DNA of 64,000 nt from Castellaniella denitrificans. Its GTDB lineage: Bacteria; Pseudomonadota; Gammaproteobacteria; Burkholderiales; Burkholderiaceae_B. The stretch covers positions 1-64,000 of the forward strand of contig NZ_JBHSEZ010000005.1 of NCBI RefSeq assembly GCF_042653765.1. The letters are read 5' to 3'. This document shows positions 38,640 through 47,752 of the stretch, piece after piece. Numbering within the stretch: the first letter of the stretch is position 1; each line of letters begins with the position of its first letter. Under the pieces are notes generated by a model. It made no database searches. It saw nothing but the letters and a program-made list of their open reading frames with translations, and was not told where the DNA came from. Made by a program: the position numbers and the translations under genes.

Positions 38640-39949
38640 ACCCCATCGCCGTCGTCGGCGCCGGCTGGGCGGGCCTGGCCGCCGCCGCGCGCCTGCGCCG
38701 GGCGGGCCGCGCGGTCCGGGTCTACGAGGCCGCCGCCGCGCCGGGCGGCCGGGCGCGGCGGATCGACCATCCCGGCCTTGGCCTGCGGATCGACAACGGC
38801 CAGCACATCCTGCTGGGCGCCTACACCGCCACCCTGGCGCTGATGCGGTCCCTGGACGCGGACCCGGCGCAGGCCCTGCTGGCCGGGGACCTGGACCTGC
38901 GATCGGCCGACGGCGGCCTGAGGCTGCGGTTCTGGCCCCTGCCCCCGCCCCTGCACCGCCTGGGCGTGCTGCTGGGCAGCCGCGGGCTGGACGGCTGGCG
39001 GGGCCGCCGCCACCTGATCCGGGTGTTCGGCGCGCTGGAACCCGGGCGCGTCGATCCGTCCGCGACCGTCGCGGACTGGCTGGCCGGCCTGGGCTACCCG
39101 CCGGGCCTGATGACGCGCCTCTGGGAACCCCTGTGCCTGGCCGCCATGAACACACCGGCGCACGCGGCGCAGGCGCGCCTGTTCGCCCGCGTGCTGGCCG
39201 ACAGCCTGGGCGCGGAACCGGCCGCCAGCCGCATCCTGATCCCCCGTGACAGCCTGCACGAACTCTGGCCCGCCCGCGCCTGCGCCCTGCTGGGCGGGGA
39301 TCTGCTTCGCCGGCGGGTGCGTGCGATCGCCCCCGGCCCGGCGGGCGGCTGGCGGGTGGACGGCAAACCGCATGAAAGCGTGGTCCTGGCCGTGCCGGCC
39401 CCCGAGGCCCGGCGCCTGCTGGCGCCGCTGCCGGACGCGGCGGACTTCCTGGACGGCTGGACGGAGCCGGCGCATTCCGCCATCGGCACCCTGACCCTGC
39501 GGCTCGCCCGGCCCTGGGATTCCGGCCGGCCCATGATGCTGCTGCGCGACGATCCGGCCCGCGACGCCTGGGGACAATGGCTGTTCGACCGCGGCGCCAG
39601 CGCCCGCACGGACGCCGGACGCCGGCTGGTCCACGTCGTCATCGGCACGGCGGACCGCTACGCGGGCCGGGATCCGGCGCGCATCGCGGCCGGCGTCATC
39701 GCCCAGATCCGCGCCCAGGCGGCCGCGGGATCGCTCCCGCCGCTGCCGGAGGTCGAGGCTCACGCCCTGGTGACGGAGCGGCGGGCGACCTTCGACGCGG
39801 TCCCGGGCCTGCGGCGTCCCGGCGCGGCCACCCCCTGGCCCGGCCTGCTGCTGGCCGGCGACTGGACCGACACCGGCTACCCGGCCGTGCTGGAAGGCGC
39901 GGTGCGCAGCGGGCTGAAGGCGGCGGACACGATCCTGGAAAACAGCTGA
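38636..39949 (+). CDS. hpnE: hydroxysqualene dehydroxylase HpnE
   Basis: FAD-dependent enzyme that reduces hydroxysqualene to squalene. A 437-residue amine-oxidase-fold flavoprotein with the dinucleotide motif VVGAGWAGLAAAARL at residue 5 onward and the C-terminal FAD-binding LLLAGDWTDTGYPAVLEGA. ATG overlaps the hpnD stop. The gene ends one base from the stop of convergent rocF. No hpnF/shc follows, so cyclisation to hopene must be encoded elsewhere, if made. Confidence 0.93.
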   Translation: MNPIAVVGAGWAGLAAAARLRRAGRAVRVYEAAAAPGGRARRIDHPGLGLRIDNGQHILLGAYTATLALMRSLDADPAQALLAGDLDLRSADGGLRLRFWPLPPPLHRLGVLLGSRGLDGWRGRRHLIRVFGALEPGRVDPSATVADWLAGLGYPPGLMTRLWEPLCLAAMNTPAHAAQARLFARVLADSLGAEPAASRILIPRDSLHELWPARACALLGGDLLRRRVRAIAPGPAGGWRVDGKPHESVVLAVPAPEARRLLAPLPDAADFLDGWTEPAHSAIGTLTLRLARPWDSGRPMMLLRDDPARDAWGQWLFDRGASARTDAGRRLVHVVIGTADRYAGRDPARIAAGVIAQIRAQAAAGSLPPLPEVEAHALVTERRATFDAVPGLRRPGAATPWPGLLLAGDWTDTGYPAVLEGAVRSGLKAADTILENS

Positions 39950-39950
39950 A

Positions 39951-40871
39951 TCAGCGCGGCCGGCGGACCAGGGTGCTCTTGCCGAACAGGCTCTCGACCA
40001 GTTCGACGGCGACCTCGGCCGTGCCGTTGCGCACGTCCAGGGCCGGGTTCAGTTCCACGATGTCCACCGAACCCACGCGGCCCGTGTCGGCCAGCATCTC
40101 CATGCACAACTGGGCCTCGCGCCAGGTCGGCCCGCCCCGCACCGTGGTGCCGACCCCCGGCGCATAGTCCGGGTCCAGGAAATCCACGTCGAAACTGACG
40201 TGGACGTGGGCGTCCGCGGGCAGTCCGTCCAGGGCGGCCTCCATGACCGCGCGCATGCCGCGCTCGTCGATCGTGCGCATGTCGTACACGTCCAGCCGCT
40301 GCTCGTGGACGAACTCGCGCTCGCCCGCGTCGACGCTGCGGATGCCGATCATCCGCAGTTCATCGGGCCGCAGGGCCGGCTCCGGTCCGCCCAGGTCCGC
40401 CAGCCCGGCCGGGCCGAAGCCGCACAGGCAGGCGACCGGCATGCCGTGCAGGTTGCCGCTGGGCGTGAGCCACGCGGTATTGAAATCCGTATGGGCGTCC
40501 AGCCAGAACACCCGCAGCGGCCGGCCCTCGCGGCGGCAATGCCGCGCCACCGCCCCCACCGAACCGACGCCCAGGCAGTGGTCTCCGCCCAGCATCAGCG
40601 GCAGGCGGCCGGCCCGCAACTGGGCCGTCACGGCCTCGAAGACCAGGGCGTTCCAGGCCGCGACCTGCTCCAGGTGGCGATAGCCCTGGACCGGCGGCCG
40701 CCAGGGATTGCCCGGACCGGCCAGGTCGCCCGTGTCCAGCACCCGGCACCCCTGGCGTTCCAGGGCCGCCGCCAGGCCGGCCACCCGCAGGGCCTGGGGC
40801 CCCATCGACGCGCCGCGCGCGCCGGCGCCGATGTCGGTGGGCACGCCCACCAGGGCGATTTCGATGCTCAT
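39951..40871 (-). CDS. rocF: arginase
   Basis: Manganese enzyme hydrolysing arginine to ornithine and urea, 306 residues. Metal ligands are visible in GGDHCLGVGS, WLDAHTDFNT (Asp-x-His-x-Asp) and SFDVDFLDP. The ATG at 40871 has AGGAGG ten bases upstream. It lies 91 bases after ocd on the same strand, so ornithine made here is passed to ornithine cyclodeaminase. Probably controlled by the divergent Lrp/AsnC gene. Confidence 0.95.
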   Translation of the reverse strand: MSIEIALVGVPTDIGAGARGASMGPQALRVAGLAAALERQGCRVLDTGDLAGPGNPWRPPVQGYRHLEQVAAWNALVFEAVTAQLRAGRLPLMLGGDHCLGVGSVGAVARHCRREGRPLRVFWLDAHTDFNTAWLTPSGNLHGMPVACLCGFGPAGLADLGGPEPALRPDELRMIGIRSVDAGEREFVHEQRLDVYDMRTIDERGMRAVMEAALDGLPADAHVHVSFDVDFLDPDYAPGVGTTVRGGPTWREAQLCMEMLADTGRVGSVDIVELNPALDVRNGTAEVAVELVESLFGKSTLVRRPR

Positions 40872-40962
40872 GCTCCGATCCTCCTCCCGCCGGTGCCCGT
40901 GAAGAAAGGACGATCCCGCCCGGCCGCCGTCCGCGGGACGGGGCCGGGACTTCGGCCCGCCG

Positions 40963-42048
40963 TCACGAAGCCAGCGCCGGCATGTCCTGGAGTTCGCCCT
41001 GCAGCCAGCCGTACAGATCGCGCGGATCCGCCTGTCCCGGCGTCACGTCCACCCAGGATCCCACCTGATGGGCTTCCGCCTGGGCCTGGAGGAAGCGTAG
41101 CGCGGAATAGTCCTCGAGCGCGAATCCGACCGAATCGAACAGCGTCACCTGGTCGGCCCGCGTCCGGCCCGGGACGTCGCCCGCCAGAACGCGCCACAGT
41201 TCGGTCACGGGAAAATCGGCCGGCATCTGCTGGATCTCGCCCTCTTTCCGGGTCTGGGGCGGGAATTCGACGAAGACGTCGGCCCCGCGCAGGATCGCCG
41301 GATCCAGCTCGGTCTTGCCCGGGCAGTCGCCGCCCACGGCGTTCAGGTGCATGCCCGGTTCGACCAGGTCCGCGTCCAGCACCCGCGCCCGGCCCTGGAA
41401 GGCCGTCACGGTGGTGACGATGTCCGCGCCCCGCACGGCCCGGGCCGCCGAATCGCAGATCCGCACGGACAGCGGCCGCCCCGGCAATTCGGCCGCCTCC
41501 AGGTTGCGCGCCAGGCGTTCCGAGGCGCTGCGATCCACGTCGTAGAGGCGCAGCTCGCGCACGCCCAGCAGGGTGGCGAAGGCCAGCGCCTGGAAATCGC
41601 TCTGCGCCCCGTTGCCGATCAGCGCCATCGAATGGCTGTCGCGCCGCGCCAGAACCTGCGCGGCCAGGGCCGACATCGCCGCCGTGCGCAGCGCCGTGGT
41701 CAGGGTCAGTTCGCCGAGCAGGCGGATCATGCCGGTGTCGCAATCCAGCAGCGCCCCCATCGCCATGACGGTGGGCAGGCCGTGGCGCCCGTTGCCCGGG
41801 TGGCCGTTGACGCACTTGAAGCTGTAGTGCGTGCCGTCGGTGATGGGCATCAGCTCGATCGTGCCCTGCTCGGAATAGGCCGCGATGCGGGCTTCCTTGT
41901 CGAATTCCGGCCAGCGCAGGTAATCGGCCCGCAACGTGCCGGCCAGGCCCCGCAGGCAGGCGGGCAGGCCCAGGATGCCGATCAGCCGGGCCACGTCGTG
42001 GGTATCCAGGAACAGGGTGCGGGGCCGCACCGGAGCATGGGCTTGCAT
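40963..42048 (-). CDS. ornithine cyclodeaminase
   Basis: Converts ornithine to proline and ammonia with bound NAD. A 361-residue member of the ornithine cyclodeaminase/mu-crystallin family: substrate-binding KCVNGHPGN, the Rossmann segment ALIGNGAQSDFQALAF and DIVTTVTAF. The ATG at 42048 is preceded by AAGGAG at eight bases; the longer frame to 42105 lacks support. It is first in a two-gene operon with arginase. Upstream is the CAGAA box array. Confidence 0.92.
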   Translation of the reverse strand: MQAHAPVRPRTLFLDTHDVARLIGILGLPACLRGLAGTLRADYLRWPEFDKEARIAAYSEQGTIELMPITDGTHYSFKCVNGHPGNGRHGLPTVMAMGALLDCDTGMIRLLGELTLTTALRTAAMSALAAQVLARRDSHSMALIGNGAQSDFQALAFATLLGVRELRLYDVDRSASERLARNLEAAELPGRPLSVRICDSAARAVRGADIVTTVTAFQGRARVLDADLVEPGMHLNAVGGDCPGKTELDPAILRGADVFVEFPPQTRKEGEIQQMPADFPVTELWRVLAGDVPGRTRADQVTLFDSVGFALEDYSALRFLQAQAEAHQVGSWVDVTPGQADPRDLYGWLQGELQDMPALAS

Positions 42049-42072
42049 GGCGTGTCTCCTTGGGATGTGATG

Positions 42073-42175
42073 TTCTGCATTCAGTGTGGCCCAAGGGTGC
42101 GGCAATGTATATCGTCAATTCTGCCGCCATTCCGTCAGAAAACTGGCAGAATGGAAGAATTCATTGGACAGAATG
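42073..42175. promoter_or_regulatory. CAGAA box array, probable Lrp/AsnC operator
   Basis: In the divergent gap between ocd and the regulator gene, CAGAA recurs on both strands: TTCTG at 42073-42077 and 42119-42123, CAGAA at 42147-42151 and 42169-42173. ATTCTGCC (42118-42125) and GGCAGAAT (42145-42152) form a perfect 8-base inverted repeat, and CAGAATG is repeated directly 22 bases apart, about two helical turns. This layout suits an oligomeric Lrp-type regulator. Confidence 0.5.
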
Positions 42176-42287
42176 ATCTGTGCGGCCGGTTTTTGCTCAT
42201 CCCGATTCTTCGAACCCGGCCGCCAGGCGGGACCGCGTCCGGGCGGCGCGAGCGCGCCGCCCGGACACCCTCACGGAGGACGTTGCC

Positions 42288-42713
42288 ATGGATTCGACCG
42301 ACCTGGCCCTGATCGGCCTGCTGCGCAAGAACGCCCGCGCCAGCGTGGCCACGCTGGCGCGCAAGCTGGGGGTGGCGCGCGGCACGGTCACCCAGCGCAT
42401 GCATCGGCTGGAGGACGCCGGGCTGATCGTGGGCTATACGGTGCGCCTGCGCCCGGACGTGGAGCCGCAGACCATCCGCGCCTGGATGGGCATCGCCGTC
42501 GAGGGCAACGAGGCCCGCGCCGTGATCGCCAGCCTGCTGGGAGAGCCGGGGGTGGCCACCCTGCACGACACCAACGGCCGCTGGGACCTGCTGGCCGAAC
42601 TGCGGGCGGCCGATCTGCAGGAGCTGTCCCAGGTGCTGGAGCGCATCCGCCTGATCCGGGGCATCAGCCAGTCCGAGACCAGCATCCACCTGCAGACCTA
42701 TCGGGCGGCCTGA
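42288..42713 (+). CDS. Lrp/AsnC family transcriptional regulator
   Basis: A 141-residue regulator: N-terminal winged helix-turn-helix (about residues 3-60, ALIGLLRKNARASVATLARK then GTVTQRMHRLEDAG) and C-terminal RAM/ligand domain. The ATG at 42288 has GGAGGA eight bases upstream; the longer frame from 42180 runs across the operator region. Divergent from ocd-rocF, it is the likely sensor (arginine, ornithine or proline) for that operon; ligand not known. Convergent with thrC. Confidence 0.92.
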   Translation: MDSTDLALIGLLRKNARASVATLARKLGVARGTVTQRMHRLEDAGLIVGYTVRLRPDVEPQTIRAWMGIAVEGNEARAVIASLLGEPGVATLHDTNGRWDLLAELRAADLQELSQVLERIRLIRGISQSETSIHLQTYRAA

Positions 42714-42755
42714 AAGCCCTTTCGCCGCCGGGCCGCCCCCAGGCGGAAGAGCCCG

Positions 42756-44156
42756 TTACAGTGCGTGGCGATGCACGTAGTCGGCCACCAGGCGGGCGTC
42801 GCAGTCCATGACCTCGACGCGCTGGGGCAGCCGGTCCAGGTCGCGCAGCGCGACCGGGACTTCCGGCGATTCTCCGGTGGCCTCGACGATGGTCTCGGCG
42901 AACTTGGCCGGCAGGGCCGTTTCCAGCACCAGCATGGGCACGCCGTCTTCCAGGTGTTCCAGGGCGACCTTCACCCCGTCGGCCGTGTGCGGGTCGATCA
43001 GCACGCCGGTCTCGCGGCGGATGTCGCGGATGGTGCGCAGGCGGTCGGCGTGGGTGCTGGCGCCCGCCACGAAGCCATAGCGTTGCGTGAACACCGGCCG
43101 CAGGGCGGACAGGTCGAACTGGCCGGCGACGCGCAGTTCCTCCATCAGGGCCCGGACGCGGGCCGGATCGCGGTCCACCAGGTCGAAGACGAAACGCTCG
43201 AAGTTCGAGGCGCGCGAGATGTCCATCGACGGGCTGGAGGTGGCGTGCGTCTGGTCGGCCGCGCGCGGCCGGTAGACGCCGGTGCGGAAGAATTCTTCCA
43301 GCACGTTGTTTTCGTTGGTGGCCAGCACCAGGCGGCGGATCGGCACGCCCATTTCGCGCGCGATGTGGCCGGCCAGGATGTTGCCGAAATTGCCCGAGGG
43401 TACGGTGAAGGACACCGGTTCGCCGGGCCCCCGCGTGACCCGCAGCCAGCCCCAGACGTAGTACACCACCTGGGCGGCGATGCGCGCCCAGTTGATGGAG
43501 TTGACGGCGCCCAGGCGGTGGGCGCTCTTGAAGTCCAGGTCGCCGGCCAGGGCCTTGACGATGTCCTGGCATTCGTCGAACACGCCGCGCACGGCGATGT
43601 TGTGGATGTTGGCGTCCTGCAGCGAATACATCTGGGCGCGCTGGAAGGCGCTCATGCGTCCGTACGGGGACAGCATGAACACGGCCACGCCGCGCTTGCC
43701 GCGCAGCGCGTATTCCGCCGCCGAGCCGGTGTCGCCCGACGTGGCGCCCAGGATGTTGAGCGTCTGGCCGCGCCGCGCCAGCACGTATTCGAAGACCTGC
43801 CCCAGGAACTGCATGGCCATGTCCTTGAAGGCCAGCGTCGGCCCTTCGGACAGGCCCAGCAGCGACAGGCCCGGGCGCAGCGGCTTGACCGGCGCGATGC
43901 GCGGGAATACGTCGGGCGCGTAGGCCGCGTGCGCCATGCGCAACAGGTCGTCGGGCGCGATGTCGTCGATGAACAGGCCCAGCACGCGGGCCGCCAGGTC
44001 GGCGTAATCCAGCCCGCGCCAGGATTCCAGGGTGGCCGCGTCCAGCTTCGGCAGGGTGTCGGGCAGCGTCAGGCCGCCGTCGGGCGCCAGGCCTTCGAGC
44101 AGGATGTCGCAGAAAGGCTGGGGGGCCATGCCGCCCCGGGTGGACAGGTATTTCAC
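42756..44156 (-). CDS. thrC: threonine synthase
   Basis: PLP enzyme converting O-phosphohomoserine to threonine. A 466-residue protein of the longer proteobacterial class; the PLP lysine is in PTLAFKDMAMQ near residue 112 and the phosphate-binding loop is SGNFGN. Start is GTG at 44156, overlapping the hom stop (GTGA), and the family N terminus KYLSTRGG follows at once. The 290 or so residues upstream in the same open frame are a shadow of hom. Last gene of alaC-hom-thrC. Confidence 0.96.
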   Translation of the reverse strand: MKYLSTRGGMAPQPFCDILLEGLAPDGGLTLPDTLPKLDAATLESWRGLDYADLAARVLGLFIDDIAPDDLLRMAHAAYAPDVFPRIAPVKPLRPGLSLLGLSEGPTLAFKDMAMQFLGQVFEYVLARRGQTLNILGATSGDTGSAAEYALRGKRGVAVFMLSPYGRMSAFQRAQMYSLQDANIHNIAVRGVFDECQDIVKALAGDLDFKSAHRLGAVNSINWARIAAQVVYYVWGWLRVTRGPGEPVSFTVPSGNFGNILAGHIAREMGVPIRRLVLATNENNVLEEFFRTGVYRPRAADQTHATSSPSMDISRASNFERFVFDLVDRDPARVRALMEELRVAGQFDLSALRPVFTQRYGFVAGASTHADRLRTIRDIRRETGVLIDPHTADGVKVALEHLEDGVPMLVLETALPAKFAETIVEATGESPEVPVALRDLDRLPQRVEVMDCDARLVADYVHRHAL

Positions 44157-45457
44157 GTGATGTTCTCCACGCGCAGGCGGGTCACGTCCGAACGCACGAA
44201 AGGCAGGCCCTGGATCGCGCGCAGGGCCTGGTCCACGTCGCCCTCGCGCGCTTCGTGGGTGAGGAAGATGATGTCGGCCTGATGCTCGCCGTGAGGCTGC
44301 TGGAACATCGAGCCCACGGAAATGCCGGCGTCCGACAGCACGCGCGCCAGGTCGGCCAGCACGCCGGGCCGGTCGTCGACCCGCAGGCGCAGGTAGAAGC
44401 TGGTGCGCACGTCCGCCATGGGCAGCACGGGGATGTCGGCCATGGCGTCGGGCTGGAAGGCCAGGTGCGGCACCCGGTGCTCGGGGTCGGCCATCTGCAG
44501 CCGGGTCACGTCGACCAGGTCGGCCACCACGGCCGAGGCCGTGGGCAGGGCGCCGGCGCCCTGGCCGTAGTACAGCGAAGGGCCGACCGCGTCGCCGCGC
44601 ACCAGCACGGCGTTCATGGCGCCTTCGACGTTGGCCAGCAGGCAGTGGTCGGGCACCAGGGCGGGATGGACCCGCAGCTCGATGCCTTCCGGGCGGCGGC
44701 GGGTGATGCCCAGCAGCTTGATGCGGTAGCCCAGGCGCTCCGCGTGGACGATGTCCTCGGAGGCCAGGCGGGAAATGCCTTCGATGTAGGCCTTGTCGAA
44801 CTGCACCGGGATGCCGAAGGCCAGAGAAGCCAGCAGCGTGAGCTTGTGGGCCGCGTCCACACCCTCGATGTCGAAGGTGGGGTCGGCCTCGGCGTAGCCC
44901 AGGCGCTGGGCCTCGGCGAGCACGGCGTCGAAGGGCAGGCCGCGCTGGCGCATCTCCGACAGGATGAAATTGGTGGTGCCGTTGATGATGCCGGCCAGCC
45001 ACTGGATGCGGTTGGCCGTCAGGCCCTCGCGGATCGCCTTGATGATGGGGATGCCGCCGGCCACGGCCGCCTCGAAGGCGACCATCACGCCGCGCGCCTG
45101 GGCGGCGGCGAAGATCTCGTTGCCGTGCACGGCCAGCAGGGCCTTGTTGGCCGTGACCACGTGCTTGCCCCGGGCGATGGCTTCCAGGATGCAGTCGCGG
45201 GCCACCGTGTCGCCGCCCATCAGCTCGACGATGATGTCGATGTCCGGGTCGCGCGCCAGGGCCATGCCGTCGGTGGTGACGGCCACGTCCGGCCCCACCA
45301 GCGCGCGCGCCTTGGCCACGTCGCGCACCGCCACCGCGGCGACCTCGATGCGCCGTCCGGCGCGCCGGGCGATTTCCCCGCCATTCTGGGCCAGGACCGT
45401 CCAGACCCCGCCGCCGACGACGCCCAGGCCGAGCAAACCTACGCGGATCGGTTTCAT
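44153..45457 (-). CDS. hom: homoserine dehydrogenase
   Basis: Reduces aspartate semialdehyde to homoserine; branch point of threonine, methionine and isoleucine synthesis. A 434-residue monofunctional enzyme: NAD(P) motif GLLGLGVVGGGV, catalytic GIINGTTNFIL and DIEGVDAAHKL, and a C-terminal ACT domain (about residues 350-430) typical of threonine feedback. ATG overlaps the alaC stop (ATGA); thrC overlaps its own stop. Confidence 0.97.
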   Translation of the reverse strand: MKPIRVGLLGLGVVGGGVWTVLAQNGGEIARRAGRRIEVAAVAVRDVAKARALVGPDVAVTTDGMALARDPDIDIIVELMGGDTVARDCILEAIARGKHVVTANKALLAVHGNEIFAAAQARGVMVAFEAAVAGGIPIIKAIREGLTANRIQWLAGIINGTTNFILSEMRQRGLPFDAVLAEAQRLGYAEADPTFDIEGVDAAHKLTLLASLAFGIPVQFDKAYIEGISRLASEDIVHAERLGYRIKLLGITRRRPEGIELRVHPALVPDHCLLANVEGAMNAVLVRGDAVGPSLYYGQGAGALPTASAVVADLVDVTRLQMADPEHRVPHLAFQPDAMADIPVLPMADVRTSFYLRLRVDDRPGVLADLARVLSDAGISVGSMFQQPHGEHQADIIFLTHEAREGDVDQALRAIQGLPFVRSDVTRLRVENIT

Positions 45458-46641
45458 TTGAGCAGCCCGTCCTTGCGGAACATGTCCTTGATGCCGCGCA
45501 CCGCCTGGCGGGTGCGCTGCTCGTTTTCGATCAGGGCGAAGCGCACGTATTCGTCGCCGTATTCGCCGAAGCCGATGCCGGGGGACACGGCGACCTTGGC
45601 GTCGGCCAGCAGGCGCTTGGAGAATTCCAGCGAGCCCTGGGCGCGGTAGGGCTCGGGGATGCGCGCCCAGATGTACATGGACGCCTTGGGCACGTCCACC
45701 GGCCAGCCGGCCTCGTGCAGGCCGCGCGCCAGCACGTCGCGGCGACTGCGGTACTGCTCGACGACTTCCGCCACGCAATCCTGGGGCCCTTCCAGGGCGG
45801 CGATGGCCGCCACCTGGATGGGCGTGAAGGTGCCGTAGTCGTGATAGCTCTTGATGCGCGCCAGCGCGTTGACCAATTCGCGGTTGCCCACCATGAAGCC
45901 GATGCGCCAGCCGGCCATGTTGTAGCTCTTGCTCATGGTGAAGAATTCCACCGCCACGTCGCGCGCGTCGGGCACCTGCATGATGGACGGCGCCACGTAG
46001 CCGTCGAAGGTGATGTCGGCGTAGGCCAGGTCGTGCACCACCAGGATGCCGTGTTCGCGCGCCAGCGCCACGATGCGCTCGAAGAAGGACAGCTCCACGC
46101 ACTGGGCCGTGGGGTTGCTGGGGAAACCCAGGATCATCATCTTGGGCTTGGGGATGGTCTCGCGCACCGCGCGCTCGATCTCCTCGAAGAAATCCAGTCC
46201 GGGCGTCATCGGCACCGAACGGATGTTGGCGCCGGCGATCACCGCGCCGTAGATGTGGATCGGGTAGCTGGGGTTGGGCACCAGCACCGTGTCGCCCCGG
46301 TCCAGCGTGGCCAGCATCAGGTGGGCCAGGCCTTCCTTGGAGCCGATGGACACGATGGCCTCGGAATCCGGGTCGATGTCCACCCCGTAGCGGCGCTCGT
46401 ACCAGGTCGAGATCGCCCGGCGCAGGCGCGGGATGCCCTTGGACACCGAATAGCCGTGGGTATCGGGGCGGCGGGCGACTTCCACCAGCTTGTCGACGAT
46501 GTGCTGCGGCGTGGGGCCGTCCGGATTGCCCATCGACATGTCGATGATGTCCTCGCCGCGCCGGCGTGCGGCCATCTTGAGTTCCCCGGTGATGTTGAAC
46601 ACGTAGGGGGGCAGGCGCTCGATGCGCGGAAAGCTCGTCAT
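45454..46641 (-). CDS. alaC: alanine-synthesising aminotransferase AlaC
   Basis: Class I/II PLP aminotransferase, 395 residues, matching the AlaC (glutamate-pyruvate aminotransferase) group found directly upstream of hom and thrC in many betaproteobacteria. PLP lysine in SKSYNMAGWRIGF near residue 240, substrate-binding GNPDGPTP near residue 40 and arginine in YVRFALIENEQR. First gene of the alaC-hom-thrC operon. Exact physiological donor/acceptor not provable from sequence. Confidence 0.92.
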   Translation of the reverse strand: MTSFPRIERLPPYVFNITGELKMAARRRGEDIIDMSMGNPDGPTPQHIVDKLVEVARRPDTHGYSVSKGIPRLRRAISTWYERRYGVDIDPDSEAIVSIGSKEGLAHLMLATLDRGDTVLVPNPSYPIHIYGAVIAGANIRSVPMTPGLDFFEEIERAVRETIPKPKMMILGFPSNPTAQCVELSFFERIVALAREHGILVVHDLAYADITFDGYVAPSIMQVPDARDVAVEFFTMSKSYNMAGWRIGFMVGNRELVNALARIKSYHDYGTFTPIQVAAIAALEGPQDCVAEVVEQYRSRRDVLARGLHEAGWPVDVPKASMYIWARIPEPYRAQGSLEFSKRLLADAKVAVSPGIGFGEYGDEYVRFALIENEQRTRQAVRGIKDMFRKDGLLK

Positions 46642-46696
46642 GATGGTCCTCGGCAGGTGGGCAGGAGTCGTGCGGATGGATGCGGTGCAGCAAACT

Positions 46697-46709
46697 CGAT
46701 AATCTATCG
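46697..46709. promoter_or_regulatory. 13-base palindrome in the alaC / Mth938 divergent gap
   Basis: CGATA-ATC-TATCG, a perfect 5-base inverted repeat around ATC, 56 bases upstream of the alaC start and about 100 bases from the divergent gene. It includes GATAAT, a possible -10. TATCAT at 46784-46789 may be the -10 for the plus-strand gene. Confidence 0.25.
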
Positions 46710-46812
46710 CATGCGTCCGCGACTCGCAAATGGCCGGGCGCGGATCCGGTGCCGGCGGGGAAAGCGCCCCGGCGCGATTGCGCTATCATCACAACAACAC
46801 CGGAGCTTGCCC

Positions 46813-47262
46813 GTGCTACTGCAAAAAGACCTGAATCCCGCGCTCAACACCGTCACCGCCTACGGTGACGGCTTCCTGGAAATCAATCGGGTCCGCTACG
46901 ACAGCGCCATCTGCTTCGCCCCCGAAGGCCCGGTCCGCGGCCTCGCCCTGCGCGCCGCCGCCGACATCGACGCCGCCTTTCTCCAGGACCTGGTCGGCCT
47001 GAAACCGGCCGCCCGCGATCCGCTCGCCTTCCTCGACGACGAGGCGCCCGCCCTCGAACTGCCCGCCGACGCGCCGGAAGTCCTGCTGATCGGCACCGGC
47101 CCGCGACAGACCTTCCTGCGCCCCGACGTGCTGCGGCCGCTGCTGGCGCTGGGCATCGGCGTCGAAACCATGACCACCCAGGCCGCCGCCCGGACCTACA
47201 ACATCCTCATGTCCGAGGAACGACGTGTGCTGGCCCTGCTGCTACCCGGAGACCCCTCATGA
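46813..47262 (+). CDS. Mth938-like domain protein (DUF498)
   Basis: A 149-residue protein of the Mth938/NDUFAF3-like fold; family members are linked to respiratory complex I assembly in eukaryotes, but the bacterial role is not known. Visible features are an N-terminal TVTAYGDGFLEINRVRY strand region, the conserved VLLIGTGPRQTFLRP loop and the C-terminal GVETMTTQAAARTYNIL. I choose GTG at 46813 with CGGAG seven bases upstream; a TTG two codons earlier is possible. It overlaps bcp (ATGA). Confidence 0.88.
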   Translation: MLLQKDLNPALNTVTAYGDGFLEINRVRYDSAICFAPEGPVRGLALRAAADIDAAFLQDLVGLKPAARDPLAFLDDEAPALELPADAPEVLLIGTGPRQTFLRPDVLRPLLALGIGVETMTTQAAARTYNILMSEERRVLALLLPGDPS

Positions 47263-47729
47263 CCACCGCCGCCATCGGCCGCCCGCTGCCGCCGCTCACC
47301 GCTGAGACCACCCACGGCCCCTTCGACTCCACCGCGCTGCGGGGCAAGCCCTTCGTGCTGTACTTCTACCCCAAGGACAACACGCCGGGCTGCACCACCG
47401 AGGCCCAGGACTTCCGCGACCGCCACGCGCAGTTCCAGGCCCTGGGCTGCGAGATCTTCGGCATCTCCCGCGACACCCTGAAGTCCCACCAGGGCTTCGC
47501 CGACAAGCAGTGCCTGCCCTTCCCCCTGATCGCCGATCCCGACGAGGCCCTGTGCGCCCTGTTCGGCGTGATGAAGCAGAAGAACATGTACGGCAAGCAG
47601 GTGCGCGGCATCGAGCGCAGCACCTTCCTGGTCGACCGCCAGGGCATCCTGGTCCAGGAATGGCGCGGCGTGCGTGTCCCCGGCCATGCGGACGAAGTCC
47701 TGCAGGCCGCGCAAAACCTGGCCGCCTGA
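47259..47729 (+). CDS. bcp: thioredoxin-dependent peroxiredoxin, Bcp/PrxQ type
   Basis: Reduces hydroperoxides. A 156-residue PrxQ protein with peroxidatic Cys45 in DNTPGCTTEAQDF. The resolving cysteine found five residues later in E. coli Bcp is absent (Asp-Phe there); another cysteine lies about 40 residues on in DKQCLPFP, so a different resolving mode or a 1-Cys mechanism is likely. ATG overlaps the previous stop. phoH follows after 23 bases. Confidence 0.94.
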   Translation: MTTAAIGRPLPPLTAETTHGPFDSTALRGKPFVLYFYPKDNTPGCTTEAQDFRDRHAQFQALGCEIFGISRDTLKSHQGFADKQCLPFPLIADPDEALCALFGVMKQKNMYGKQVRGIERSTFLVDRQGILVQEWRGVRVPGHADEVLQAAQNLAA

Positions 47730-47752
47730 GCGCGGCCTCCCCAGGAGCCTTC

